Below the pieces are notes generated by a model. That model was not told the DNA's origin. It saw nothing but the letters and a program-made list of their open reading frames with translations, and did no database searches. Source: Ruegeria aquimaris (GTDB lineage: Bacteria; Pseudomonadota; Alphaproteobacteria; Rhodobacterales; Rhodobacteraceae). Taken from it: a stretch of 64,000 nt of DNA. Of the stretch, positions 27,805 to 39,026 are shown piece after piece. The translations under genes and the position numbers were made by a program. The stretch is taken from assembly GCF_025751555.1 (NCBI RefSeq), contig NZ_JAOWLB010000003.1, positions 248,001 through 312,000 on the forward strand, in the 5' to 3' direction. Within the stretch, counting starts at the first letter, position 1, and each line of letters starts with the position of its first letter.

Positions 27805-29379
27805 ATGACCCATGCGACCGACCAAGACCGCGTCTTGATCTTTGACACCACGCTCCGCGACGGCGAACAAAGCCCCGGCGCCACCATGACCCATAGCGAA
27901 AAACTCGAGATTGCCGAGATGCTCGACGAGATGGGCGTGGACATCATCGAGGCCGGTTTCCCCATCGCCTCGGAAGGCGATTTCAAGGCGGTGAGCGAAA
28001 TTGCCAGACGTGCGAAAAACAGCCGCATCTGCGGGCTGGCACGCGCCAACTTCGCCGATATCGACCGCTGCTGGGAGGCGGTGAAACACGCCGAGAAGAA
28101 CCGTATTCACACCTTCATCGGCACCTCGCCGCTGCACCGGGCCATTCCCAACCTGACCATGGACGAGATGGCCGAGAAAATCCATGAAACCGTCAGCCAC
28201 GCCCGCAACCTCTGCGAAAACGTGCAATGGTCGCCGATGGATGCGACCCGGACCGAATGGGATTACCTGTGCCGGGTGGTGGAGATCGCCATCAAGGCGG
28301 GCGCCAGCACCATCAACATCCCCGATACCGTCGGCTATACCGCGCCCGAGGAATCGGCGAGCCTGATCCGCCGCCTGATCGAGACCGTGCCCGGCGCCGA
28401 CCAGGTGATCTTTGCCACCCATTGCCACAACGACCTGGGCATGGCGACGGCCAACAGCCTGGCCGCCGTGGCCGGTGGCGCGCGCCAGATCGAATGCACC
28501 ATCAACGGGCTTGGCGAACGCGCCGGCAACACCGCCCTGGAAGAGGTGGTCATGGCGATGAAAACCCGCCACGACATCATGCCTTGGCACACCGGTATCG
28601 ACACCACCAAGATCATGGCAATCTCGCGCCGGGTGGCGACCGTTTCGGGCTTTCCGGTACAGTTCAACAAGGCCATCGTGGGCAAGAACGCATTTGCCCA
28701 TGAAAGCGGCATCCACCAGGACGGGATGCTGAAGAACCGCGAGAACTTCGAGATCATGCGGCCCGAGGATATCGGCCTTTCCGGCACCTCGCTGCCGCTT
28801 GGCAAGCATTCGGGGCGCGCGGCGCTGCGCGACAAGCTGGAACATCTTGGCTACGAGGTGGGCGACAACCAGCTCAAGGATATCTTTGTGCGGTTCAAGG
28901 AACTGGCCGACCGCAAGAAAGAAGTGTTCGACGACGATGTGATCGCGCTGATGCGCTCGGGCGAAAATGCCGAACAGGACCATTTGCAGCTGGTGTCGAT
29001 GAAGGTGATCTGCGGCACCGGCGGCCCGGCCGAGGCCACGGTCGAGATGGAGATCGACGGCAAGGATGTCAGCGCCACGGCGCATGGCGACGGGCCGGTG
29101 GATGCCAGCTTCAAGGCAATCCGCGCGTTGCATCCCAACGAGGCACATCTGCAACTCTATCAGGTGCATGCGGTGACCGAGGGCACGGATGCCCAGGCCA
29201 CGGTCAGCGTCCGGCTGGAAGAGGACGGCATGATTGCCACCGGCGAGTCGGCCAATACCGACACGGTAGTGGCCAGTGCCAAGGCCTATATCAACGCGCT
29301 CAACCGTCTGATTGTGCGCCGTGAAAAAGCCGGACCCGGTGCAGACATGCGCGAGATCAGCTACAAGGACCTGACCTGA
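27805..29379 (+). CDS. leuA: 2-isopropylmalate synthase
   Basis: First committed enzyme of leucine synthesis, condensing acetyl-CoA with 2-oxoisovalerate. The 524-residue protein starts MTHATDQDRVLIFDTTLRDGEQSPGA, with the DTTLRDGEQ metal motif, HCHNDLGMATANSL with the metal His pair, GLGERAGN, and a C-terminal LeuA regulatory domain (about 390-515) that usually binds leucine as feedback inhibitor. The ATG at 27805 has no strong ribosome binding site; a TTG at 27763 behind AGGAGGAGG in the same frame would add 14 residues and is a serious alternative. Regulation by the Leu leader upstream is likely. Confidence 0.96.
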   Translation: MTHATDQDRVLIFDTTLRDGEQSPGATMTHSEKLEIAEMLDEMGVDIIEAGFPIASEGDFKAVSEIARRAKNSRICGLARANFADIDRCWEAVKHAEKNRIHTFIGTSPLHRAIPNLTMDEMAEKIHETVSHARNLCENVQWSPMDATRTEWDYLCRVVEIAIKAGASTINIPDTVGYTAPEESASLIRRLIETVPGADQVIFATHCHNDLGMATANSLAAVAGGARQIECTINGLGERAGNTALEEVVMAMKTRHDIMPWHTGIDTTKIMAISRRVATVSGFPVQFNKAIVGKNAFAHESGIHQDGMLKNRENFEIMRPEDIGLSGTSLPLGKHSGRAALRDKLEHLGYEVGDNQLKDIFVRFKELADRKKEVFDDDVIALMRSGENAEQDHLQLVSMKVICGTGGPAEATVEMEIDGKDVSATAHGDGPVDASFKAIRALHPNEAHLQLYQVHAVTEGTDAQATVSVRLEEDGMIATGESANTDTVVASAKAYINALNRLIVRREKAGPGADMREISYKDLT

Positions 29380-29387
29380 AGCGCCGA

Positions 29388-29402
29388 GCCCGCCATGCGG
29401 GC
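29388..29402 (+). terminator. Hairpin after leuA
   Basis: GCCCGC-CAT-GCGGGC, a 6-bp stem eight bases behind the stop codon. Only CCGTGCCTT follows, so termination strength is doubtful. Confidence 0.45.
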
Positions 29403-29409
29403 CCGTGCC

Positions 29410-31152
29410 TTATGACAGCCCGGCACGCGCCATTCCCTCACGCAGATGGTCGCGATCCTCGTCGCGGCCATAATGGGTCATGGACAGAAATTCCCCGGCG
29501 CTGAACTGCGGTTGAGAGGCCAGAACCAGATCGGCATGGCGGCGGGCCTCGCCCTCGTCGCCGCGCCACCCATGACATGCGGCAAGAAATACATTCTGCA
29601 AGACGTCGAAGGCCCCCAGGTGATGGAATGCGTCGATCGCCTGGTCATAGTTGCGGGCGCAGAAATGGGCCTTGCCCAAGTGGCTCCAGAACCGGGCGGG
29701 GTGATGCGGATTGAGCCGCATGGCCTTTTCGATCCATTCGACCCCCTCCTCAGGCTGGCCCATCCAGGTCAGCAGCTCCCCCATCTGCACGACAACCAGA
29801 TCGTAATTGGGATTGAGCGACAAGGCGCGCTCCTGGTGGTACCGGGCCTTGCCCAAATCGTTGCGCATGATCTGGATTGCGGCCATCAGGCGATGAACAT
29901 CGGCATCATTGTCATCCAGTTCTGCCGCCTTCCTGATGGCGACTTCGGCTTGCGCATACATGTCGGCGGGATCGTCGCTCCATCCATAGCCCCAGGCCTG
30001 GCCCCGAATGCACCCGCTCCACGCGTGCGCATGTGCGTATTCGGGATCAAGGCTTATGGCCCGGTCAATCAGACGGATCGCCTCCTCGTTGTCGGTGGGC
30101 GTGCTGCGGTGGTGCAGCACCTTTGCGGCCAGTACACATTCATAGGCCGCTAGGTTCGATGGTTTCTTGCGCGCGATCTGATCCGTCTTCGACGCCTCGA
30201 TCCGGCCCGGCAGCGTCGCGACCACTGCTGTCGTGATCTCGTCCTGAATGGCAAAGATGTCGTCCATTTCCCGGTCATAGCGCTCGGCCCAGATATGGGT
30301 GTCGCGGTCGCTGTCTATCAGCTGCACGGTGACTCTCAGGCGGTTTCCGGCCTTTCTGACACTGCCTTCGACGATGTATTGTGCGCCCAGTTTTTCAGAC
30401 ACTTCGCGCAGGTTCACCGCCTTCCCTTTGTAGACGAAGCTGGAGTTGCGCGAGATGACGAAAAGCTCGTGTCGTCGGCTGAGTTCGGTCAGCAGGTCTT
30501 CGGTCAACCCATCGACAAAGAACTCCTGTTCCGGATCCCCGCTCATGTTGGCAAAGGACAGAATGGCGATGGTCGGTTTCACCACCTTGGTTTGTTCCGC
30601 GCCAGATCCCCGGGACATTGTTGACGGTATCGACGGCAGCTCAAGCGCGACACGATAGGCGCGCACCGGATGGCTCAGGTTCTTCAGGGACAGCTCACCC
30701 ATATCCTGGAACTGAAGTTCCATCTGCCGGCAAACCTGATCGTAAACCGCCGAGGAGACCAGCACTTCGCCTATGCCTGCCACTTGTTCCAGCCGCGCGG
30801 CGACGTTGACGCCGCTGCCAAAGATGTCTCCGTCCTCGCAGATGATATCGCCCAGATTGACGCCGATGCGAAACCGGATGCGCCGGTCCTCGGGGACATC
30901 CATGTTGCGCCGACACATCCGCGTCTGCACTTCGACCGCACAGGCGACCGCATCGCGGGCGCTGGAGAACTCGACCAGCATCCCGTCGCCCGTCGTCTTG
31001 ATGATCTTGCCCCGATTAAGGGTGATTGACGGATCGATCAGTTCGATACGGTGGGTTCGCAACCGTGCCAGCGTACCTTGCTCGTCGGCTTCCATGAGTC
31101 GGCTGTAGCCCACCATGTCCGCCGCCAGAACAGCTGCCAGTTTTCGGTCCAT
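29410..31152 (-). CDS. Class III adenylate/guanylate cyclase with TolB-like and TPR domains
   Basis: 580 residues from the ATG at 31152 (MDRKLAAVLAADMVGYSRLM), with GGGGAG upstream. Residues 1-175 form a class III cyclase domain: metal Asp in ADMVGYSRLM, KTTGDGMLVEF and GVNLGDIICEDGDIFGSGVNVAARLE. A middle part (about 195-330, AILSFANMSGDPEQEFFVDGLTEDLLTEL) is the TolB/FlgO-like domain usual in this family, and the rest is TPR-like helical repeats. No membrane helix is clear between cyclase and TPR parts. Such proteins are common in rhizobia and Rhodobacteraceae; signal and nucleotide product (cAMP or cGMP) are unknown. Confidence 0.9.
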   Translation of the reverse strand: MDRKLAAVLAADMVGYSRLMEADEQGTLARLRTHRIELIDPSITLNRGKIIKTTGDGMLVEFSSARDAVACAVEVQTRMCRRNMDVPEDRRIRFRIGVNLGDIICEDGDIFGSGVNVAARLEQVAGIGEVLVSSAVYDQVCRQMELQFQDMGELSLKNLSHPVRAYRVALELPSIPSTMSRGSGAEQTKVVKPTIAILSFANMSGDPEQEFFVDGLTEDLLTELSRRHELFVISRNSSFVYKGKAVNLREVSEKLGAQYIVEGSVRKAGNRLRVTVQLIDSDRDTHIWAERYDREMDDIFAIQDEITTAVVATLPGRIEASKTDQIARKKPSNLAAYECVLAAKVLHHRSTPTDNEEAIRLIDRAISLDPEYAHAHAWSGCIRGQAWGYGWSDDPADMYAQAEVAIRKAAELDDNDADVHRLMAAIQIMRNDLGKARYHQERALSLNPNYDLVVVQMGELLTWMGQPEEGVEWIEKAMRLNPHHPARFWSHLGKAHFCARNYDQAIDAFHHLGAFDVLQNVFLAACHGWRGDEGEARRHADLVLASQPQFSAGEFLSMTHYGRDEDRDHLREGMARAGLS

Positions 31153-31408
31153 CAGGTCACTCCCCGAAGATGATAGTAGACCAGAAGATACCGCACTTCC
31201 AAATGTTTCCATTGTCTGGAATGCACGGAGTCAAAGCAGACGAGAGGCGCCCGAAGAAAGGCCTGCGGCGCTCAGCTTTACGTCAGGCGTGCAGACATGG
31301 CTAAACGAGAACGGCGATGCACGTTGCCGCCGCATGGTTTACCAGTATCAGGCGGCCGTATGGTGAGGTTGTTTAGGCGCCCCTTGACCCCTGCAAACCT
31401 GCGCCGTG

Positions 31409-33405
<1,997 letters not shown>

Positions 33406-33437
33406 GGCGCGCAGATTCCGGGACACGATCCAGGGAC

Positions 33438-34391
33438 ATGGGTCGCCCTGAGGCGGCTGTTTACGCACCGGAGAAGAGCTTCGTGGCCAAGGACCGCTCA
33501 CAGCGAGAGGATTATTTCGCCCCCCTGCGCCGGCTGTTTCTCGGGGTTATCTTGTTGTGCCTGATCGGGATTTTCCTGGTCTGGAGAATTGACAGCCCCC
33601 GGGTCGAGATTTTTCGCGCGCGGGTGGTTGATACGGTGGTTCCCTCGATGGACTGGGCCATGACCCCGGTGACCGGCCTGATCAACCTGGTTCGCGATTT
33701 CCAAAGCTACCAAAGGCTGAGCGAGCAGAACCGCGAGTTGCGCAGCGAACTGCGGCAAATGCGGGCCTGGAAAGAAGCCGCTCTGCAATTGGAGCAGGAG
33801 AACGCGCGCCTTCTGGATCTGAACAACGTCCGCCTTGATCCCCGGCTGACTTTTATCACCGGTGTGGTGATGGCCGACAGCGGCTCTCCCTTCCGGCAAT
33901 CGGTCCTGTTGAATGTCGGCGCGCGCGACGGGATCGTCGACGGTTGGGCCGCCATGGACGGGATCGGGCTGGTTGGCAGGATATCCGGCATCGGCCAGAA
34001 TACCGCGCGCGTCATTCTGTTGACGGATGCAGCAAGCGCGGTCCCTGTCACGATCCAGCCATCCGGGCAAAGCGCGCTAGCGGTCGGTGATAACAGCCCC
34101 GCGCCCGTGGTCGATTTCCTGGAGAACCGGGAAATGGTCCGTCCCGGCGACCGGGTCGTCACCTCGGGCGATGGCGGCGTATTCCCCGCCGGTCTTCTTG
34201 TCGGCCAGATCGCCGAGGACCCCTCGGGACGGCTCCGCGTCCGTTTGTCGGCCGATTACGAGCGGCTCGAATTCTTGCGTGTGCTTCGCCACCACGGAAC
34301 GGAAAAAGTAGAGGATCACGGCGGTATCGTGGGTCCGGAGCTGCCGCCGCAGCAAGCTCCTGAAGCTCCAAGAGAGGGGACAGATGGATAG
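33438..34391 (+). CDS. mreC: Rod shape-determining protein MreC
   Basis: 317 residues. One membrane helix near the N-terminus (LFLGVILLCLIGIFLVW), a coiled coil (about 90-130, SEQNRELRSELRQMRAWKEA), then the two beta domains of periplasmic MreC with the usual SGSPFRQSVLLNVGARDGI and GDRVVTSGDGGVFPAGLLVG. It bridges MreB/MreD with PBP2. The C-terminal tail is Pro/Glu rich. It overlaps mreD by 8 bases. The ATG at 33438 is the first of several, and MAT-like later starts cannot be ruled out. Confidence 0.95.
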   Translation: MGRPEAAVYAPEKSFVAKDRSQREDYFAPLRRLFLGVILLCLIGIFLVWRIDSPRVEIFRARVVDTVVPSMDWAMTPVTGLINLVRDFQSYQRLSEQNRELRSELRQMRAWKEAALQLEQENARLLDLNNVRLDPRLTFITGVVMADSGSPFRQSVLLNVGARDGIVDGWAAMDGIGLVGRISGIGQNTARVILLTDAASAVPVTIQPSGQSALAVGDNSPAPVVDFLENREMVRPGDRVVTSGDGGVFPAGLLVGQIAEDPSGRLRVRLSADYERLEFLRVLRHHGTEKVEDHGGIVGPELPPQQAPEAPREGTDG

Positions 34392-34920
34392 CCTGTCGCC
34401 ATCCTGGATCTGGACCATGCGTCTCGTCTATGCCGGACTGAGCCTGGCGATCCTGTTCTTTCAACTGTTGCCGCTTGATACATCGCCGGGGTTCTGGGCG
34501 GGGCCCGATCTCTTGATCGCCTTGACACTGGCATGGTCGCTCAGACGCCCTGATTATGTACCCGCGTTCCTCATCGCGCTGGTCCTGCTTATGGCGGACT
34601 TGTTGTTGCTACGACCTCCCGGCCTGCTGTCAGCCCTGAGCGTGGCAGCAACGGTGTTCCTGCGGAACCGAATGTCCGGACAGGGGGAAACCGGATTTGT
34701 CGGCGAATGGATCTCGGTTTCCATGCTGTTGGTTGGTCTTGCGCTGAGTTACCGCTTGGCCCTTACCTTGACAGCGGTGGAACGCGCCCCTTTCTATCTT
34801 TCGGCCAGTCAGGTTTTGCTGACCATCGGGTGTTATCCCTTGGTCGTGGCCGTCAGTCAGACGCTGTTCGGCGTGCGCCGCCTGGCACCCGCAGACGCAG
34901 AAGCCTTGGGAAACCGTTAA
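34384..34920 (+). CDS. mreD: Rod shape-determining protein MreD
   Basis: 178-residue integral membrane protein with five to six hydrophobic segments, weakly conserved as is normal for MreD. The call rests on position between mreC and mrdA, length and hydropathy (MDSLSPSWIWTMRLVYAGL start, then LLIALTLAWSLRRPDYVPAFLIALVL). Overlaps mreC by 8 bases, and only one base separates it from mrdA. Confidence 0.9.
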   Translation: MDSLSPSWIWTMRLVYAGLSLAILFFQLLPLDTSPGFWAGPDLLIALTLAWSLRRPDYVPAFLIALVLLMADLLLLRPPGLLSALSVAATVFLRNRMSGQGETGFVGEWISVSMLLVGLALSYRLALTLTAVERAPFYLSASQVLLTIGCYPLVVAVSQTLFGVRRLAPADAEALGNR

Positions 34921-34921
34921 G

Positions 34922-36868
34922 ATGAGACGTTCGCCCCGCGATCTGGACAAGGTGCATCGCACCATGACCCGCCGAACACTGTTGCTGGGCGGTTTGCAGG
35001 CGGCGTTTATCGGCGGTTTGGCCGCCCGCATGCGATACATGCAGGTGGATCAGGCCGATCAGTTCCGCCTGCTGGCCGAAGAGAACAGGATCAATATCCG
35101 CCTGATTCCACCGACCCGCGGCGAGTTGTTCGATCGCAACGGGCGGATCATTGCAGAAAACACACCCTCTTACCGGATCGTCATCGTGCGCGAGGATGCG
35201 GGCGATGTGGAGAAGGTAATTGCCAATCTGCAACAACTCATCCCGCTGGATCCCGAGGAGCTGGAGCGTGCGCGCACGGAAATGCGCCGCTCGCCCCCTT
35301 TCCTTCCGGTGACCCTTGCCGATCAGATCAGTTGGGAAGACATCTCGAAAGTCGCGGTCAATGCGCCGGCCTTGCCGGGAATAACGCCCGAGGTCGGATT
35401 GACCCGCGTCTATCCGCAGGGGGGCGATTTCGCCCATGTGGTGGGCTATGTCGGGCCGGTCAGCGATTACGACCTGAGCCAGATCCAGGACCCTGAGCCG
35501 GTCTTGCGCATCCCGCGCTTCCAGATCGGAAAGGTTGGACTGGAAGCCAAGCAAGAGGATCTGCTGCGAGGAAAGGCCGGTGCAAAACGGGTCGAGGTCA
35601 ATGCTACCGGGCGCGTGATGCGGGAACTGGACCGGCGCGAGGGACAGCCCGGTGCGGACCTGCAACTGTCGGTGGATACCCGGTTGCAAGCCTATGTCCA
35701 GGCGCGACTTGGCGGTGAAAGCGCTGCGGCGGTGGTCGTTGATTGCGACACGGGCGACTTGCGTGCAATCGCCTCGGCCCCCAGTTTCGACCCGAATCTC
35801 TTTGTGCGTGGCATCTCGATCGCGGACTATCGTTCGCTGACCGAGGACCCGTACCGGCCTTTGGCCAACAAGGCGGTTCAGGGGACCTACCCCCCGGGTT
35901 CTACCTTCAAGATGATCACGGCGATGGCTGCGCTTGAGGCGGGTCTGCTGGGTCCAGAGGATACGGTTTACTGCCCGGGATACCTTGAGGTCAGCGGTCG
36001 CAAGTTCCACTGCTGGAAGCGAGGCGGACACGGCCATGTCGATCTGGAAAACTCGCTCAAGCAGAGCTGTGACGTTTACTACTACGACGTCGCCCTCAAG
36101 GTGGGAATCGACAAGATCTCGGCGATGGCACAGGAGTTTGGGCTGGGGATCAAGCACGATATCCCGATGTCTGCGGTCGCGCGCGGCCTGACCCCGAACA
36201 GAGATTGGAAAACCCAGGTCCACAAGCAGGACTGGTTGATCGGCGACACGGCAAACGCTTCGATTGGTCAGGGCTATCTACTCGCCTCTCCGCTGCAACT
36301 GGCGGTGATGACCGCCCGCATCGCCACCGGGCGCAAGGTCGAGCCACGCCTCGTGAAATCGATCGACGGTGTCGAACAGCCCTCGGGCGCCGGTGAGCCG
36401 ATGGCTGTGAATCAGAACAATCTGAGGAAGCTTCGGCGCGCGATGTACTCGGTCAGTAACGACCGGCGCGGAACGGCCTATGGCAGTCGCATTCTCACCG
36501 ACGAGCTTCGCATGGCCGGCAAGACGGGAACCAGCCAGGTGCGAAACATCACCGCCGCAGAACGGGCCGCTGGCGTTATCCGGAACGAAGATCTGCCCTG
36601 GGAACGTCGTGACCACGCGCTGTTCGTCTGTTTCGCCCCGTTCGACAAACCGAAATACGCCGTCTCGCTTGTGGTCGAACATGGCGGAGGCGGCTCCGCC
36701 GCCGCGGCACCGATCGCCCGTGATATCATCCTTCAGGCATTGTATGACGGGTTTCCCCCGCTGGAAGCCTATCCCGCCAAGGACCGCAGCCGGGTTTCCG
36801 CCCAGCAGGAACGGCTGCAACGCGAGCTGCGCCCCGCCGCCAAGCCCGAAGACAAGGACCGCGCATGA
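34922..36868 (+). CDS. mrdA: Penicillin-binding protein 2, elongation transpeptidase
   Basis: 648 residues, an N-terminal membrane helix (RRTLLLGGLQAAFIGGLAARMR), a dimerisation (PBP dimer) region, and a transpeptidase domain with SxxK in YPPGSTFKMITAM, SxN in KQSCDVYYYD and KTGT in MAGKTGTSQVRN. It crosslinks septum-independent wall. Overlaps rodA by 4 bases (ATGA), fitting the RodA-PBP2 polymerase-transpeptidase pair. Confidence 0.97.
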   Translation: MRRSPRDLDKVHRTMTRRTLLLGGLQAAFIGGLAARMRYMQVDQADQFRLLAEENRINIRLIPPTRGELFDRNGRIIAENTPSYRIVIVREDAGDVEKVIANLQQLIPLDPEELERARTEMRRSPPFLPVTLADQISWEDISKVAVNAPALPGITPEVGLTRVYPQGGDFAHVVGYVGPVSDYDLSQIQDPEPVLRIPRFQIGKVGLEAKQEDLLRGKAGAKRVEVNATGRVMRELDRREGQPGADLQLSVDTRLQAYVQARLGGESAAAVVVDCDTGDLRAIASAPSFDPNLFVRGISIADYRSLTEDPYRPLANKAVQGTYPPGSTFKMITAMAALEAGLLGPEDTVYCPGYLEVSGRKFHCWKRGGHGHVDLENSLKQSCDVYYYDVALKVGIDKISAMAQEFGLGIKHDIPMSAVARGLTPNRDWKTQVHKQDWLIGDTANASIGQGYLLASPLQLAVMTARIATGRKVEPRLVKSIDGVEQPSGAGEPMAVNQNNLRKLRRAMYSVSNDRRGTAYGSRILTDELRMAGKTGTSQVRNITAAERAAGVIRNEDLPWERRDHALFVCFAPFDKPKYAVSLVVEHGGGGSAAAAPIARDIILQALYDGFPPLEAYPAKDRSRVSAQQERLQRELRPAAKPEDKDRA

Positions 36869-38004
36869 GTTACCTCGAGTATTCGGTCAAATCCACGCCT
36901 TCGGGCCTGCGCAAGATTCTCTACATGAACTGGCCGCTCACCCTGTTGCTGATTTCGGTCGCGTCAGTTGGCTTCCTGATGCTGTACTCGGTCGCCGGTG
37001 GCTCGTTCAGCCCTTGGGCGGAACCCCAGATCAAACGATTTGCCGTGGGTCTCGCGGTCATGACCTTTGTGGCCCTGGTCCCGATCTGGTTCTGGCGCAA
37101 CATGGCGGTGGTCGCCTACAGTATCTCGCTGCTGCTTCTGGTCTTCGTCGAACTCTTCGGCGCGGTCGGCATGGGCGCCCAGCGCTGGATCGACCTTGGC
37201 TTCATGCGCCTGCAACCATCCGAGTTGATGAAGATCACCCTGGTGATGCTGCTGGCGGCCTATTACGACTGGCTACCCGGTAAGAAGACATCGCGCCCGG
37301 TGTGGGTTCTGGTCCCGGTGCTGCTTATTCTTGTGCCGACCGGGCTGGTCCTGAAGCAACCCGACCTTGGCACGGCGATCCTGTTGCTGACAGCCGGGGG
37401 CGGGTTGATGTTCCTCGCCGGTGTCCATTGGTCCTATTTCGCGGCGGTTATCGCCGCAGGCGTGGGTCTGATCACCGCCGTTTTCAAAAGCCGTGGCACC
37501 GACTGGCAGTTGCTGAAAGATTATCAGTTCCGCCGTATCGACACGTTCCTGGATCCGTCCTCCGATCCCCTTGGCGCCGGATACCACATCACACAGTCCA
37601 AGATCGCCCTTGGGTCGGGCGGCTGGTCGGGACGAGGTTTCATGCAGGGAACACAATCACGGCTGAACTTCCTGCCCGAAAAACACACGGATTTCATCTT
37701 TACCACACTGGCCGAGGAATTCGGTTTCATTGGCGGCTTCTCGCTTCTGTCGCTTTATGCCTTGATCATCGTCTTCTGTATTGTCACCGCTTTGGCCACG
37801 CGCGACCGGTTCTCGTCGCTGGTCACGATGGGGATCGCCCTGAACTTCTTCCTGTTTTTCGCGGTCAACATGTCGATGGTGATGGGGCTGGCCCCTGTCG
37901 TGGGGGTACCGTTGCCCATGGTCAGTTACGGCGGTTCGGCCATGCTGGTGCTCATGGTGGCCTTTGGTCTTGTGCATAGCGCCCATATCCACCGACCACG
38001 CTGA
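36865..38004 (+). CDS. rodA: Rod shape-determining protein RodA (SEDS glycosyltransferase)
   Basis: 379 residues with about ten membrane helices. SEDS marks: PDLGTAILL, the large loop with FLDPSSDPLGAGYHITQSKIALGSGGWSGRG, LPEKHTDFIFTTLAEEFGFIGG and VPLPMVSYGGSAML. It polymerises lipid II into glycan strands with PBP2 in the elongasome. Last gene of the operon; ghrA follows 18 bases later and may be read from the same message. Confidence 0.97.
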   Translation: MSYLEYSVKSTPSGLRKILYMNWPLTLLLISVASVGFLMLYSVAGGSFSPWAEPQIKRFAVGLAVMTFVALVPIWFWRNMAVVAYSISLLLLVFVELFGAVGMGAQRWIDLGFMRLQPSELMKITLVMLLAAYYDWLPGKKTSRPVWVLVPVLLILVPTGLVLKQPDLGTAILLLTAGGGLMFLAGVHWSYFAAVIAAGVGLITAVFKSRGTDWQLLKDYQFRRIDTFLDPSSDPLGAGYHITQSKIALGSGGWSGRGFMQGTQSRLNFLPEKHTDFIFTTLAEEFGFIGGFSLLSLYALIIVFCIVTALATRDRFSSLVTMGIALNFFLFFAVNMSMVMGLAPVVGVPLPMVSYGGSAMLVLMVAFGLVHSAHIHRPR

Positions 38005-38022
38005 CATCGGAAAGGGCCCCAG

Positions 38023-38955
38023 ATGGCTGTAAACCTACTCTTTTCCGCGCGCCCTGCCCTATGGCCGATCTACCAGCCGCTACTTTCAACCTATCTCGGC
38101 GAGATGGGCATCGATTTCGACCTGCGCACGGATTTCCCGCCCGAAGAGGTCGACTATGTGGTTTACGCCCCCAATGGTGGGCTCAGCGACTTTACACCCT
38201 ATACCCGCCTCAAGGCCGTGCTGAGCCTCTGGGCCGGGGTAGAAAGCATCGCGGGCAATACAACGTTGACCGTACCGCTTGCCCGTATGGTCGATCATGG
38301 CCTGACCCAGGGCATGACGGAATGGGTGATAGGCCATGTCCTGCGGTACCATCTAGGAATGGACGCCCATATCCACGGTCTGAAAGGCGAATGGCGGCAG
38401 GACGTGCCGCCGCTGGCCAGCGAACGGTCGGTGGCAATTCTGGGGCTGGGGGCGCTTGGACAGGCCTCAGCGCTGGCGCTGTCGGCACTCGATTTCCGGG
38501 TCACGGGGTGGAGCCGCTCGCCAAAGGATGTACCGGGGATCACCTGCATGCATGGCAGCGATGGGTTGAAGCAGGTTTTGAATGCGGCGGAGATACTGGT
38601 GCTCCTGCTGCCCAGCACACCAGCCACGGAAAACACGCTGAGAGCCGAGACGCTGGCGCTACTGCCGCGCGGGGCGCGGATCATTAATCCGGGCCGTGGG
38701 CCGCTGATCGACGATGCGGCTTTACTGGCGGCGCTGGACAGCGGACAAGTCGGACACGCAACGCTGGATGTCTTCCGGACCGAGCCGCTGCCATCCGATG
38801 ACCCCTACTGGACCCATCCCAACGTCACGGTCACCCCGCATATCGCCTCGGAAACCCGCCCCGTGACAGCCGCACGGGTGATCTGCGAGAACATTCGGCG
38901 CGGCGTGCAGGGTGAACCCTTCCTGCATCTGGTCGATCGCGAACAGGGCTATTGA
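38023..38955 (+). CDS. ghrA: Glyoxylate/hydroxypyruvate reductase A
   Basis: 310-residue D-2-hydroxyacid dehydrogenase. Rossmann motif SVAILGLGALGQASALAL (about 144-161), catalytic Arg in INPGRGPLIDD, Glu in FRTEPLPSDDPYW, and His in VTPHIASETRP. The start region LLFSARPALWPIYQPLL and length are those of GhrA. It reduces glyoxylate and hydroxypyruvate with NADPH. The gene lies 18 bases behind rodA, so readthrough from the cell-wall operon is likely, though the functions look unrelated. Confidence 0.92.
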   Translation: MAVNLLFSARPALWPIYQPLLSTYLGEMGIDFDLRTDFPPEEVDYVVYAPNGGLSDFTPYTRLKAVLSLWAGVESIAGNTTLTVPLARMVDHGLTQGMTEWVIGHVLRYHLGMDAHIHGLKGEWRQDVPPLASERSVAILGLGALGQASALALSALDFRVTGWSRSPKDVPGITCMHGSDGLKQVLNAAEILVLLLPSTPATENTLRAETLALLPRGARIINPGRGPLIDDAALLAALDSGQVGHATLDVFRTEPLPSDDPYWTHPNVTVTPHIASETRPVTAARVICENIRRGVQGEPFLHLVDREQGY

Positions 38956-38970
38956 AGGGACCTAACCCGC

Positions 38971-39006
38971 CCCTTCATTTCGCTGAAAATACTCCCGCCG
39001 GAGGCG
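38971..39006 (+). repeat. Short intergenic element of a type that I believe recurs in Rhodobacteraceae
   Basis: The stretch CATTTCGCTGAAAATACTCC continues with CGCCGGAGGC. It follows the ghrA stop by 15 bases. From memory, close variants appear behind many genes in roseobacters. It has no second copy that I noticed in this window, so the call is tentative. Confidence 0.4.
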
Positions 39007-39026
39007 ACATCTTTCGTCGAAGAACC

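Noticed and set aside
31213-31408. Small gene between the cyclase and rlmJ genes
   Set aside because: An 83-codon frame crosses the region but overlaps the cyclase start, has no ribosome binding site and no protein-like composition.
38005-39026. Sign of horizontal transfer around ghrA and the M3 peptidase
   Set aside because: Base composition and codon use look the same as the neighbours; no mobile element seen.
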